In this document: positions 36,091-46,099 of the stretch, piece by piece
Numbering within the stretch: the first letter of the stretch is position 1
Layout of the letters: each line of letters begins with the position of its first letter
Source of the DNA: Sporolactobacillus sp. THM19-2
Lineage (GTDB): Bacteria; Bacillota; Bacilli; Bacillales; Sporolactobacillaceae
Length of the DNA: 64,000 nt
NCBI RefSeq assembly: GCF_004153195.1
Contig: NZ_SEMC01000001.1
Span: 186,001 to 250,000 of the forward strand
Reading direction: 5' to 3'
The notes under the pieces: model-generated
The model's database searches: none
What the model saw: only the letters and a program-made list of their open reading frames with translations
What the model was told of the DNA's origin: nothing
Position numbers and translations under genes: made by a program

Positions 36091-37413
36091 GTGAGGACAA
36101 TCGAAACCAAACATGAACTGATTATGAAATATATTGAGAAACTTGAAATCGGCAGTAAAATATCTGTCAGACAGACGGCCCGCGATCTGGGCGTCAGTGA
36201 GGGAACCGCATACCGTGCGATCAAAGATGCTGAAAATCAGGGCTTTGTCTCTACTGTAGAACGTGTCGGTACGATCCGTATTGAGAAAAAAAGTAAACAG
36301 AGCATTGAGAAACTGACATTCGATTCCATTGTTAAAATTGTTGATGGTGTGGTTCTTGGCGGACGGGAAGGCCTGTCAAAGACACTGCACCACTTCGTTA
36401 TCGGTGCGATGGAACTGGATGCGATCAAGCGCTACATTGGTGCGAACGATCTGATGATTGTCGGCAACCGGGAATCTGTTCACCGCTACGCTCTTCGGGA
36501 AGGTGCAGCCGTGATGGTGACCGGGGGCTTCGGTACAAGTGACGAGGTCAGGCGACTGGCAGATCAAACCGGTATGCCGGTAATTTCAACTTCCTATGAT
36601 ACCTTTACGGTTGCAGCAAAAATCAACCGGGCAATATATGATCAGTTGATAAAGAAAGAAATTGCCCACGTTTCTGATATTTTGATTCCTCTGTCGGATA
36701 CACAGTTTCTTCTCGAAAGCGACCGGCCCGAAAAATGGACGGAGCTGAACAGCATGACTTCTCACAGCCGATTTCCGGTTGTTGATGAAAAGATGCAGGT
36801 TACAGGAATTGTCACCATGAAGGATGTGATGGGGCACCCGGAAGCGCATGTTATCAGTGATCTGATGACTGCTCATCCGCATACCGTCAATCCGTCAACA
36901 TCTGTTGCAGCAGCAGCACACCGCATGATCTGGGAAGGAATTGAATGTCTTCCGGTTACTGACAGGACGCAGCATCTTTTGGGCATCATTACCCGGCGCG
37001 ACGTCCTTAAAGCCTTACAGATGGTTCAGCAGCAGCCGCAGATGGGAGAGACAATTGAAGATCTGATCTCTGCCAGTCTGTCAGATCAGTCTGATGACAG
37101 ACATTATGCCTTTCAGTTCGATGTCACACCGCAGATGACCGACTATCTCGGGTTCCTGTCTTACGGGATTATGACCTCCATGGTCGCTACCGCCGGCAGA
37201 CGGGTTCTCAATCATTTGAAAAAAGGTGATCTGGTCATTGACAATTTTTCATTTTACTTCTTTAAACCGGTGCAGATTGATCAGACAGTCAGCGTTTTCC
37301 CGAAAATTCTTGAGATGACACGAAGAAACGGTAAACTGGATGTTGAATTGTTTGTCGAAGGGCAGATTTGCGGTAAAGCTCTGATCACGGCTCAGTTCAT
37401 TGATCGTTTCTGA
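36091..37413 (+). CDS. ytoI: CBS/DRTGG/hotdog-domain regulator YtoI
   Basis: A 440-residue multidomain protein: N-terminal winged helix-turn-helix (about 1-65, ARDLGVSEGTAYRAIKDAE), DRTGG domain (about 75-185), a pair of CBS domains (about 195-315, VVDEKMQVTGIVTMKDVM and LPVTDRTQHLLGIITRRDV) and a C-terminal thioesterase-like hotdog domain (about 325-440). CBS pairs usually bind adenine nucleotides, so it probably senses nucleotide state. Function unproven. The start is GTG with a weak ribosome site. Confidence 0.88.
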   Translation: MRTIETKHELIMKYIEKLEIGSKISVRQTARDLGVSEGTAYRAIKDAENQGFVSTVERVGTIRIEKKSKQSIEKLTFDSIVKIVDGVVLGGREGLSKTLHHFVIGAMELDAIKRYIGANDLMIVGNRESVHRYALREGAAVMVTGGFGTSDEVRRLADQTGMPVISTSYDTFTVAAKINRAIYDQLIKKEIAHVSDILIPLSDTQFLLESDRPEKWTELNSMTSHSRFPVVDEKMQVTGIVTMKDVMGHPEAHVISDLMTAHPHTVNPSTSVAAAAHRMIWEGIECLPVTDRTQHLLGIITRRDVLKALQMVQQQPQMGETIEDLISASLSDQSDDRHYAFQFDVTPQMTDYLGFLSYGIMTSMVATAGRRVLNHLKKGDLVIDNFSFYFFKPVQIDQTVSVFPKILEMTRRNGKLDVELFVEGQICGKALITAQFIDRF

Positions 37414-37446
37414 CCGGCACAACGAATATCAGCTGGAGGACTTCAT

Positions 37447-38382
37447 GTGATAGAGAAAATATTGGAGTACATTAGAAAGTATGAGACCATTATTATTCAC
37501 CGCCACGTCCGACCGGATCCGGACGCCATGGGTTCCCAGGGTGGACTTGCCTGCCTGATCCGGGATAATTTTCCGGATAAGAAGGTTTATACGGTCGGTG
37601 AGGAAGTGGATTCTCTTCGTTTTCTGCGCTCGATGGATCAAATTGCAGATGACGTTTATGATGGAGCACTGGTAATTGTCTGTGATACAGCCAACCGTGA
37701 ACGGGTTTCAGATCAACGGTTTGACAGGGGCGCACACCTGATAAAGATTGATCATCATCCCATTGTGGATTCTTACGGGGACCCCGAATGGGTGGATCCG
37801 TCCGCCAGTTCAACAAGTGAGATGATCACCTCTATAGTAAGGAAGCACAGAGAACTGGTATTGACTGACGAAGCGGCACGGCTGCTGTTCGCCGGTATCG
37901 TCGGCGATACAGGCAGGTTTCAGTTCAGCAATGTGACAGAGCAGACGTTTCTTGCAGCAGCCGAACTGGTCCGGCATCCTTTTGACCGACAGGCCTTTTT
38001 TGATCAGCTCTATATAAGAAAGCTGGATGTGGTCCGCTTAAACGGTTATGTTCTGCAGCACTTCACACTGACAGACGAGGGAGTCGGTTTCATCAAGCTG
38101 CCGCTGGAACTGGTTCATTCCTACCATCTTGAATCTTCTGATGCCTCATCGCTTGTCAACAGTTTTGCAAATGTGGAAGGCATCAAGGCATGGGTGCTGT
38201 TTTCGGAAGAAGACGGACAGATCCGGGCCCGGATCCGTTCCAAAGGACCAGTGATTAACGAACTGGCGGCAAATTTTAATGGCGGGGGTCACCCGCTGGC
38301 CTCTGGAGCGACTGTTTACAGCTGGGGAGAAGCCGATCAGCTGATAGAGGGACTTAAAGAGCTGTGCCGATCCTGGAAATGA
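37447..38382 (+). CDS. nrnA: Bifunctional oligoribonuclease / PAP phosphatase
   Basis: A 311-residue DHH-DHHA1 phosphoesterase that degrades nanoRNA (and pGpG/pApA) and dephosphorylates 3'-phosphoadenosine 5'-phosphate. Motif I HRHVRPDPDAMGS (about 18-30), aspartate in VIVCDTANRERV (about 77-88), IDHHPIVDSYGD (about 99-110) and the DHHA1 motif NGGGHPLASGA (about 278-288) are intact. The start is GTG with GGAGGAC. It is last of the ytkL-ytoI-nrnA run. Confidence 0.95.
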   Translation: MIEKILEYIRKYETIIIHRHVRPDPDAMGSQGGLACLIRDNFPDKKVYTVGEEVDSLRFLRSMDQIADDVYDGALVIVCDTANRERVSDQRFDRGAHLIKIDHHPIVDSYGDPEWVDPSASSTSEMITSIVRKHRELVLTDEAARLLFAGIVGDTGRFQFSNVTEQTFLAAAELVRHPFDRQAFFDQLYIRKLDVVRLNGYVLQHFTLTDEGVGFIKLPLELVHSYHLESSDASSLVNSFANVEGIKAWVLFSEEDGQIRARIRSKGPVINELAANFNGGGHPLASGATVYSWGEADQLIEGLKELCRSWK

Positions 38383-38385
38383 TTG

Positions 38386-38430
38386 TAAAAACGCCGTGAG
38401 ACGCAAGGGAAAATGCGTTTCGCGGCGCTT
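38386..38430. terminator. Terminator between convergent nrnA and ytrI
   Basis: CGCCG...GACGCA (38392-38405) pairs imperfectly with TGCGTT...CGGCG (38414-38427). On the minus strand the stem runs into TTTTTA, so it best serves ytrHI, and it may block nrnA read-through as well. Confidence 0.65.
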
Positions 38431-38446
38431 ATGGTTATGGCAGAAT

Positions 38447-38947
38447 TCACCGGCTTTTATCCTCACTGCCTGAGATGTCAATCTCTATCGACAGGGAAGA
38501 GTAGATCACGATGTGCCGGACATGAAAATGATAGACAATATCGGCAAAGGTAAACGGCTTTTTTTCGATTGCTTTAACGATCAGTTCTCTGTTGTCTGCA
38601 ACAGAAGCAATACTTTGATTAATCAGCGAATGCAGTTCCTCAGCGACCTGGTGTTCCAGTTCCGTTCGTGTCGCCTTGTCAGGTTTCCGGCCCGAAATCG
38701 AAATGCGAATTTCCTGAACGGTCAGTTTCTTTTCCAGTTCCGTATTTTTTCGCTCTTCAGCGTCGATCAGCGCTTTCTTTTGCTCTTCCAGCAGATGGAT
38801 CCCGGCCTGAAGTTCGCGGATTTTGTTGATTTGTTTTTCCTGCGTCTCTCCGTAAAAAAACAGAAAAGCGGCAAAACCGGCCAGCATACCAATGATACAG
38901 CCGGCGATAAATTTCCGCTGTCCCTCTTTTATAGGTGTACGGCTCAT
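38447..38947 (-). CDS. ytrI: Sporulation membrane protein YtrI
   Basis: A 166-residue protein with a transmembrane helix near residues 12-33, a coiled-coil (about 36-80, ELQAGIHLLEEQKKALIDAEERK) and a C-terminal soluble domain. In B. subtilis the ytrHI operon is sigma-E controlled and the proteins locate to the forespore-surrounding mother-cell membrane. Here the start ATG shares one base with the ytrH stop, so translation is coupled. Confidence 0.85.
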   Translation of the reverse strand: MSRTPIKEGQRKFIAGCIIGMLAGFAAFLFFYGETQEKQINKIRELQAGIHLLEEQKKALIDAEERKNTELEKKLTVQEIRISISGRKPDKATRTELEHQVAEELHSLINQSIASVADNRELIVKAIEKKPFTFADIVYHFHVRHIVIYSSLSIEIDISGSEDKSR

Positions 38948-39270
38948 TAGTCGACCCTTGTCAGCAGGTGTACCGTCATTCCCGCCATATGCGCACCGGC
39001 CATGGCGGCGCCAATCAGAAGAATCTGTTTCAGCACTTCCACCAGACTGCCGCTCAGAAAACCGCGTTCCAGATTTTCGATGGTGTCAAAGGTCCCTCCG
39101 ATGGCTGTAACAACGGCCCATATCTTCATTGTTGAGGCCAGCCGTTCCATTTCTGAAAATGGCGGGCGGCCAATGATACTGGCACTGATCCCGCCGACAA
39201 TACATCCGCCGATGATCACGCCGAATGCGATACTGTAATTCATGATTGCATTTGAAAAAAAGGTCTGCAT
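38947..39270 (-). CDS. ytrH: Sporulation membrane protein YtrH
   Basis: A 107-residue protein with three hydrophobic segments (about 9-30, 47-62 and 76-98). NYSIAFGVIIGGCIVGGISASIIGRPPFSEMERLA is the YtrH pattern. The frame opens at 39300, but the ATG at 39270 fits the family start. First gene of ytrHI, divergent from dnaE, with a sigma-E-like promoter upstream. Confidence 0.87.
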   Translation of the reverse strand: MQTFFSNAIMNYSIAFGVIIGGCIVGGISASIIGRPPFSEMERLASTMKIWAVVTAIGGTFDTIENLERGFLSGSLVEVLKQILLIGAAMAGAHMAGMTVHLLTRVD

Positions 39271-39303
39271 TGACAGGTGCCCCCCCGAGTAACCGTCCAA
39301 TAC

Positions 39304-39332
39304 AATCTATGGGACTTGCCTGCACGTTATAC
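39304..39332 (-). promoter_or_regulatory. Candidate sigma-E promoter of ytrHI
   Basis: On the minus strand, GTATAAC (complement of 39326-39332), 14 bases, CATAGATT (complement of 39304-39311), close to the mother-cell sigma-E consensus (KMATATT and CATACANT). It lies 34 bases before the ytrH start. Confidence 0.55.
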
Positions 39333-39335
39333 CAT

Positions 39336-39364
39336 TTTTCAATCGATACAGCTTATATTATAAT
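39336..39364 (+). promoter_or_regulatory. Candidate sigma-A promoter of dnaE
   Basis: TTTTCA (39336-39341), 17-base spacer, TATAAT (39359-39364), 39 bases before the dnaE start. Confidence 0.55.
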
Positions 39365-39402
39365 TATTTGAAGAGATTAACCAGTAAAGGAGCAGCGGTC
39401 AT

Positions 39403-42400
39403 ATGACATTTGTACATCTTCATGTTCACAGTGCGTACAGCCTGCTCGCCGGCACATGTACAGTGACTCAACTTGCTGAACGTGCAAAATCAGAAGGTCA
39501 GACTGCACTTGCACTGACGGACAGAAATGTTCTGTACGGAGCCGTTCCTTTTTATCATGCCTGTAAAGATGCGGGCATCCATCCCGTTATCGGTATGGAG
39601 TTAAGCATCCGTACTGATGATCGGGATAGGCCGCATCCTGACCGGGACAGTAATCCGGGAATTCTGGTCCTTCTTGCAAAAAATCATGCGGGCTATGTGC
39701 ATCTTGTTAAGCTGTCCACGCTGGTTCAGTTCAATAAAGAGGGCCGGCTTGACTTAAGAACAGTAGCGAAGTATGCGGAAGGGCTTATCGCTCTGTCAGG
39801 GGGGCCGGATGGTGACATCGACCGACTGCTTGCCGCAGGAAATGTGCCCGCAGCTGAAAAATTATCACGAGAACTTAAGCAAATATTCAACGGGCGGTTT
39901 TATCTTGAGTGCTGCAGAGCGTATCCATATGAAGGCACGCTGACTGATCTGGGCCGTTCACTTCATATTCCATTAGTAGCCGCAAGTGATATTCGCTATC
40001 TTGATCCGAAAGATGAACGGGCTTATGCCTGTCTGAGGTGTATCGATAAAGGGACTGTTCTGACGGAATATGCGCCCGAAAGCGGTCCTGGGAAAAGTTA
40101 CCTGTCTGCAGAAGAAATGGAACACCGTTTTTCTGATTTACCTGAAGCGCTTAAAAACAGCGGTTTGATTGCAGCAGCATGCCAGGTGGATTTTTCGTTT
40201 GGACAGGTTCGGGTTCCAAGGTTCCCCGTACCAGGAGGTCTCAGTTCAGATGAATATCTCCGCAGTTTGTGCGAACAGGCGCTGAATAAATACAGCGCAC
40301 CGGTTACCCTGGAAATCAGGAAGCGACTGGACAAAGAACTGAGCGTAATCGTTCGAATGGGGTTCAGTGATTATTTTCTGATTGTTGCCGACCTGGTGAA
40401 TCATGCAAGGGTGTCCGGATTTATGCCGGGTCCGGGTCGTGGCTCCGCAGCCGGATCACTGGTTGCGTTTCTGCTGAAAATAACGGAAGTCGATCCAATC
40501 AAATATCACCTGCTTTTTGAGCGTTTCTTGAATCCTGAACGGATCAACATGCCGGATATCGATATGGATTTCCCCGATGTGGACAGGGATAAGATGATTG
40601 ACTATGCCTATGAAAAATATGGAAAAGAGCACGTGGCGCAGATTATTACCTTTGGGACCCTGGCTGCCAAAGCAGCGATTCGCGACACCGGAAGAGTGAT
40701 GGGAGGGGATCAGTGGATCGCCGATCGTCTGGCGCGTCTGATTCCTTCGGCGCCGAAAATGACTCTTGAGAAAGCATTTAATGAGTCGGCAAAACTGCGA
40801 CGCCTGCTCAGGGAATCTCCGCAAGCTTCTTCTATTTTTACCCTGGCGAGACAGATAGAAGGTCTGCCACGCCATTCCTCGATTCATGCGGCCGGCGTTG
40901 TCCTCAGCGACCGGCCTCTGACAGAGCTGGTTCCACTCCAGAGGGGGCACGGAGGGATCCCGGTAACGCAATATCCTATGGAGGTTCTTGAGCCGCTGGG
41001 GCTGCTGAAAATGGATTTCCTCGGATTGCGCAATCTGACTTTTATGCGGGAAGTGATCCGGCGGGTCTCAAAGAAAAGAGGCACTCAGCTGACACCTGAG
41101 GATATCCCTGCAAATGATACAGAAACCTTCAGGATGCTCGGACGCGGGGATACCACCGGCGTGTTCCAGCTGGAATCAGACGGGATGCGTCAGGTCCTGA
41201 GAAAGCTCAGACCCACTGAATTTGAGGACATTGTGGCTGTTATTGCTCTGTATCGCCCCGGTCCTGTGCAGTTTATAGATCGCTATGTCAGAAGAAAGCA
41301 TGGCGAGGAAGAGATCCGTTATCCGCATCCTGATCTGGCTCCAATTCTTCGCCCGACCTGGGGCGTGCTGGTTTATCAGGAACAAATCATGCAGATTGCC
41401 GTACAGATGGCCGGGTATTCCCTTGGACAGGCGGATATTCTGCGTCGGGCGGTAGGGAAAAAGAAACGTGATTTGCTTGAGAATCAGAAAAACGACTTTA
41501 TATCCGGATGCCTGAAGAAGGGCTATGAAAGAGCAACAGCTGAGCAGGTGTTTGATCTGATCGTCCGTTTTGCCGATTACGGTTTCAATCGCGCGCACGC
41601 GGTTGCCTATGGAATGATTTCTTATCGTCTGGCCTATCTTAAGGCGCATGATCCGGAAGTGTTTATGGCCGCGCATTTGACCAGTGTTGCCGGTAATGCA
41701 GAAAAGCTGACAACAGCAGTGAATGAAATGAGAAAAGCAGGCCTCCCTTTATTTCCGCCATCTGTTAATAAGAGCCTGATGAGTTTTGAACCATCAGGTC
41801 AGGGCATCCGTTTTGGTCTCTCATCTATAAAAAACCTCGGTGTCGGGGCAATCAGGGAAATCGTCGGGGAACGCGAAGCATCTGGTCCCTACAGGAACCT
41901 GTTCGATCTTTGCCGCCGCATTTCACTGCGGAAAGTCAATAGAAAAAGTCTGGAATACCTGATCTTCTCCGGGGCACTGGATGAATTTGGTACGGACCGT
42001 GCTGTTCTGCTGGCAACGCTTGACCGTGCCATACAGGCAGGTGAAGATGAACAGAAAAGTGCAACGGGTCAGACCGCACTTGAATTTTCGGATTCTTCAG
42101 GTGAAGACTATACGGAGGTACCCCCTCTGACCGGACAGGAAAAGCTCCATTATGAAAAGGAAGCGCTTGGCTTTTATTTGTCCGGGCATCCTCTGGAGCG
42201 GTTCCGCGATCGACTGTACGGATTGACAACAATCGGACAGGCGGCGGATGAACCCACCGGCACACGCTGCGTACTGGCTGCTCTGATTCAGGATATGAAG
42301 ATCATCCGAACCCGAACCGGTCGGCCCATGGCCTTTTTAACCCTTAGTGACGAAACCCGGCGAATGGATGCTGTCTGCTTTTCATCGTATTATGAAAAGC

Positions 42401-42780
42401 TGCGACCAATCCTGCAAAGCGACCGGTTAGTGATCGTTGAAGCAAAATGCTCTGAAGGAAGAGGAGGAGCCGGTCAGCTGAACATTACCCGTGCTGTAGC
42501 GTTGAAAGACTATCTTTCCCGGTATCAGAAGATCTTATTGCTGAACATTGATCAGGCACATTATCGGCCGGATATACTCAGGGGCCTTAAAGAGATTATC
42601 CGGAAGAACAGAGGATCCCACAGAATCATCCTTCATTATGAAAACAAAGGAAAAACGCTGGCGCTTGCACCCGAATATGCGGTTTCCCTTGAACAGGCGG
42701 GATTAGAAACAATCCGAAAGCTAATCGGACCGAAAAATGTTATGATTAAATCCAGCAGAATTTTTTCCCGGGCAAAATGA
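39403..42780 (+). CDS. dnaE: DNA polymerase III alpha subunit DnaE
   Basis: A 1125-residue C-family replicative polymerase (DnaE type, not PolC). The PHP domain starts at FVHLHVHSAYSLLAG. The catalytic palm has PGRGSAAGSLVAF (about 345-357) and the carboxylates in PDIDMDFPD (384-392). KMDFLGLRNL, RPGPVQFIDRY and FNRAHAVAYG follow, then the helix-hairpin-helix and a C-terminal OB domain. In Bacillus DnaE extends RNA primers before PolC takes over, and the same role is inferred. GGAG precedes the ATG. It is monocistronic, followed by a dispersed repeat. Confidence 0.96.
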   Translation: MTFVHLHVHSAYSLLAGTCTVTQLAERAKSEGQTALALTDRNVLYGAVPFYHACKDAGIHPVIGMELSIRTDDRDRPHPDRDSNPGILVLLAKNHAGYVHLVKLSTLVQFNKEGRLDLRTVAKYAEGLIALSGGPDGDIDRLLAAGNVPAAEKLSRELKQIFNGRFYLECCRAYPYEGTLTDLGRSLHIPLVAASDIRYLDPKDERAYACLRCIDKGTVLTEYAPESGPGKSYLSAEEMEHRFSDLPEALKNSGLIAAACQVDFSFGQVRVPRFPVPGGLSSDEYLRSLCEQALNKYSAPVTLEIRKRLDKELSVIVRMGFSDYFLIVADLVNHARVSGFMPGPGRGSAAGSLVAFLLKITEVDPIKYHLLFERFLNPERINMPDIDMDFPDVDRDKMIDYAYEKYGKEHVAQIITFGTLAAKAAIRDTGRVMGGDQWIADRLARLIPSAPKMTLEKAFNESAKLRRLLRESPQASSIFTLARQIEGLPRHSSIHAAGVVLSDRPLTELVPLQRGHGGIPVTQYPMEVLEPLGLLKMDFLGLRNLTFMREVIRRVSKKRGTQLTPEDIPANDTETFRMLGRGDTTGVFQLESDGMRQVLRKLRPTEFEDIVAVIALYRPGPVQFIDRYVRRKHGEEEIRYPHPDLAPILRPTWGVLVYQEQIMQIAVQMAGYSLGQADILRRAVGKKKRDLLENQKNDFISGCLKKGYERATAEQVFDLIVRFADYGFNRAHAVAYGMISYRLAYLKAHDPEVFMAAHLTSVAGNAEKLTTAVNEMRKAGLPLFPPSVNKSLMSFEPSGQGIRFGLSSIKNLGVGAIREIVGEREASGPYRNLFDLCRRISLRKVNRKSLEYLIFSGALDEFGTDRAVLLATLDRAIQAGEDEQKSATGQTALEFSDSSGEDYTEVPPLTGQEKLHYEKEALGFYLSGHPLERFRDRLYGLTTIGQAADEPTGTRCVLAALIQDMKIIRTRTGRPMAFLTLSDETRRMDAVCFSSYYEKLRPILQSDRLVIVEAKCSEGRGGAGQLNITRAVALKDYLSRYQKILLLNIDQAHYRPDILRGLKEIIRKNRGSHRIILHYENKGKTLALAPEYAVSLEQAGLETIRKLIGPKNVMIKSSRIFSRAK

Positions 42781-42830
42781 AATATGCCATATCTCAAGGT
42801 AAAGTTGGAAATCTTCTGCTTCACTTCACC

Positions 42831-42983
42831 CGTTATTTATCCTGCATGAACGGGCCGGCCTGCCTCAGGGTAATGGGGGAAACGAACGTGCCCGAATGAA
42901 GAATAACTGCCCGCTGCAGCCCGATGGATTTAACGAACAATCAGCGAAGATGAAGCACCCACTGATTGACATCTTACTTTATC
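42831..42983 (-). repeat. Dispersed ~150-bp structured repeat, copy C (inverted)
   Basis: Its reverse complement matches copies A (11277-11427) and B (29064-29222): GATAAAGT start, AATCAGTG...CGCTGATT hairpin, CATCGGGCTGCAGCGGGCAGTTA block and GTTCATGCAGGATAA end. It is the only copy on the minus strand, so it points toward the dnaE 3' end. Confidence 0.83.
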
Positions 42984-43007
42984 ATCTGTGCGCCGCTCTG
43001 TTATAAT
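42979..43007 (+). promoter_or_regulatory. Candidate promoter of accDA-pfkA-pyk
   Basis: TTATCA (42979-42984), 17-base spacer, perfect TATAAT (43002-43007), about 140 bases before accD. The -35 box sits on the edge of repeat copy C. No FapR-type operator is visible. Confidence 0.5.
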
Positions 43008-43148
43008 GGTAAGGTTTGAGCTGAACCTGATCAGATTTGAAAAAAGTTTCATATAATCAACGATTCAATGAAAAATAAGTGAATAAATATTGAATTGTTC
43101 GCCTTTATATTTGAATATAGGCTTTGATAAAGAGTGAGGGTGATATAC

Positions 43149-44010
43149 TTGATAAAGGATTTTTTTGTTAAAAAGAAAAAGTATGCAACGGTTCCTTCTT
43201 CACGAGTCAGGCAGGAAGTGCAGGTTCCCGAAGGCATTGTGATGAAATGCCCGAAATGCAGGAAAATTATGTATGTCAAGGAACTGAAGAAGCATCTGTT
43301 CGTCTGCCAGTCATGCGGATATCATTATCCAATTGGTGCCCGTGAACGCTCCGAGATGCTTTTTGACGAAGGATCCTTTACAGAGTTTGATCAGGAGATG
43401 ATTTCAAAAAATCCGCTTCAATTTCCTGACTACATGAACAAGCTGGAAAAAGACAGGCAAAAAACCAGACTGAATGAAGCTGTCCTGACAGGTAAAGGAA
43501 AGATAGATGGCCTGGATGCGGCTGTTGCCATAATGGACAAGGGCTTCCGTATGGGGAGTATGGGTTCGGTTGTCGGCGAAAAAATTACGAGGGTGATTGA
43601 ATATGCCGACAGAGAGCATCTGCCGTTGATCATTTTCTCTGCGTCAGGCGGCGCACGAATGCAGGAAGGCATGCTAAGCCTGATGCAAATGGCCAAAACA
43701 AGCGCTGCATTGAAGCAGTTCAGTCAAAATGGAGGCCTGTATATCTCCGTCATGACGCACCCGACAACAGGTGGTGTTTCAGCAAGCTTTGCTTCCCTGG
43801 GGGATTACAATTTCGCTGAGCCCGGAGCACTGATCGGCTTTGCCGGACGACGAATTATTGAGCAGACGATAGGTGAAAAGCTTCCGGATGATTTTCAGAC
43901 TGCCGAATTTTTACTGAAACACGGGCAGCTGGATCAGGTCATTCCTCGTGCTAAGCTGAAAAAAACGCTGTTTACGGTACTCTCGATTCATGCGGAAGGA
44001 GGGCGGCCAG

Positions 44011-44033
<23 letters not shown>
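43149..44033 (+). CDS. accD: Acetyl-CoA carboxylase carboxyltransferase subunit beta
   Basis: A 294-residue subunit that with AccA transfers carboxylate from carboxybiotin to acetyl-CoA, the first step of fatty acid synthesis. The N-terminal zinc ribbon is CPKC...CQSC (about 32-54). The crotonase-fold core has [18 protein letters not shown] and [19 protein letters not shown] (about 176-194), the oxyanion region. The frame opens at 43134, but the AGGGTGAT site favours the TTG at 43149. It overlaps accA by 23 bases. Confidence 0.95.
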
Positions 44034-46010
<1,977 letters not shown>

Positions 46011-46099
46011 AACAGAGGAATGTTCAAGATAAGAGTATAGGCTGTATCGCCTTGTGACTATTTGAACAAACTCTGTAATTTAAGCTGGGGGTATAATTG

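Larger units (their letters stand above)
42781..43148. other. Intergenic region between dnaE and accD
   Basis: 368 bases without a gene. It contains copy C of the ~150-bp repeat and a candidate accD promoter at 42979-43007. In B. subtilis a malic-enzyme gene (ytsJ) occupies this position; no trace of it is seen here. Confidence 0.65.
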
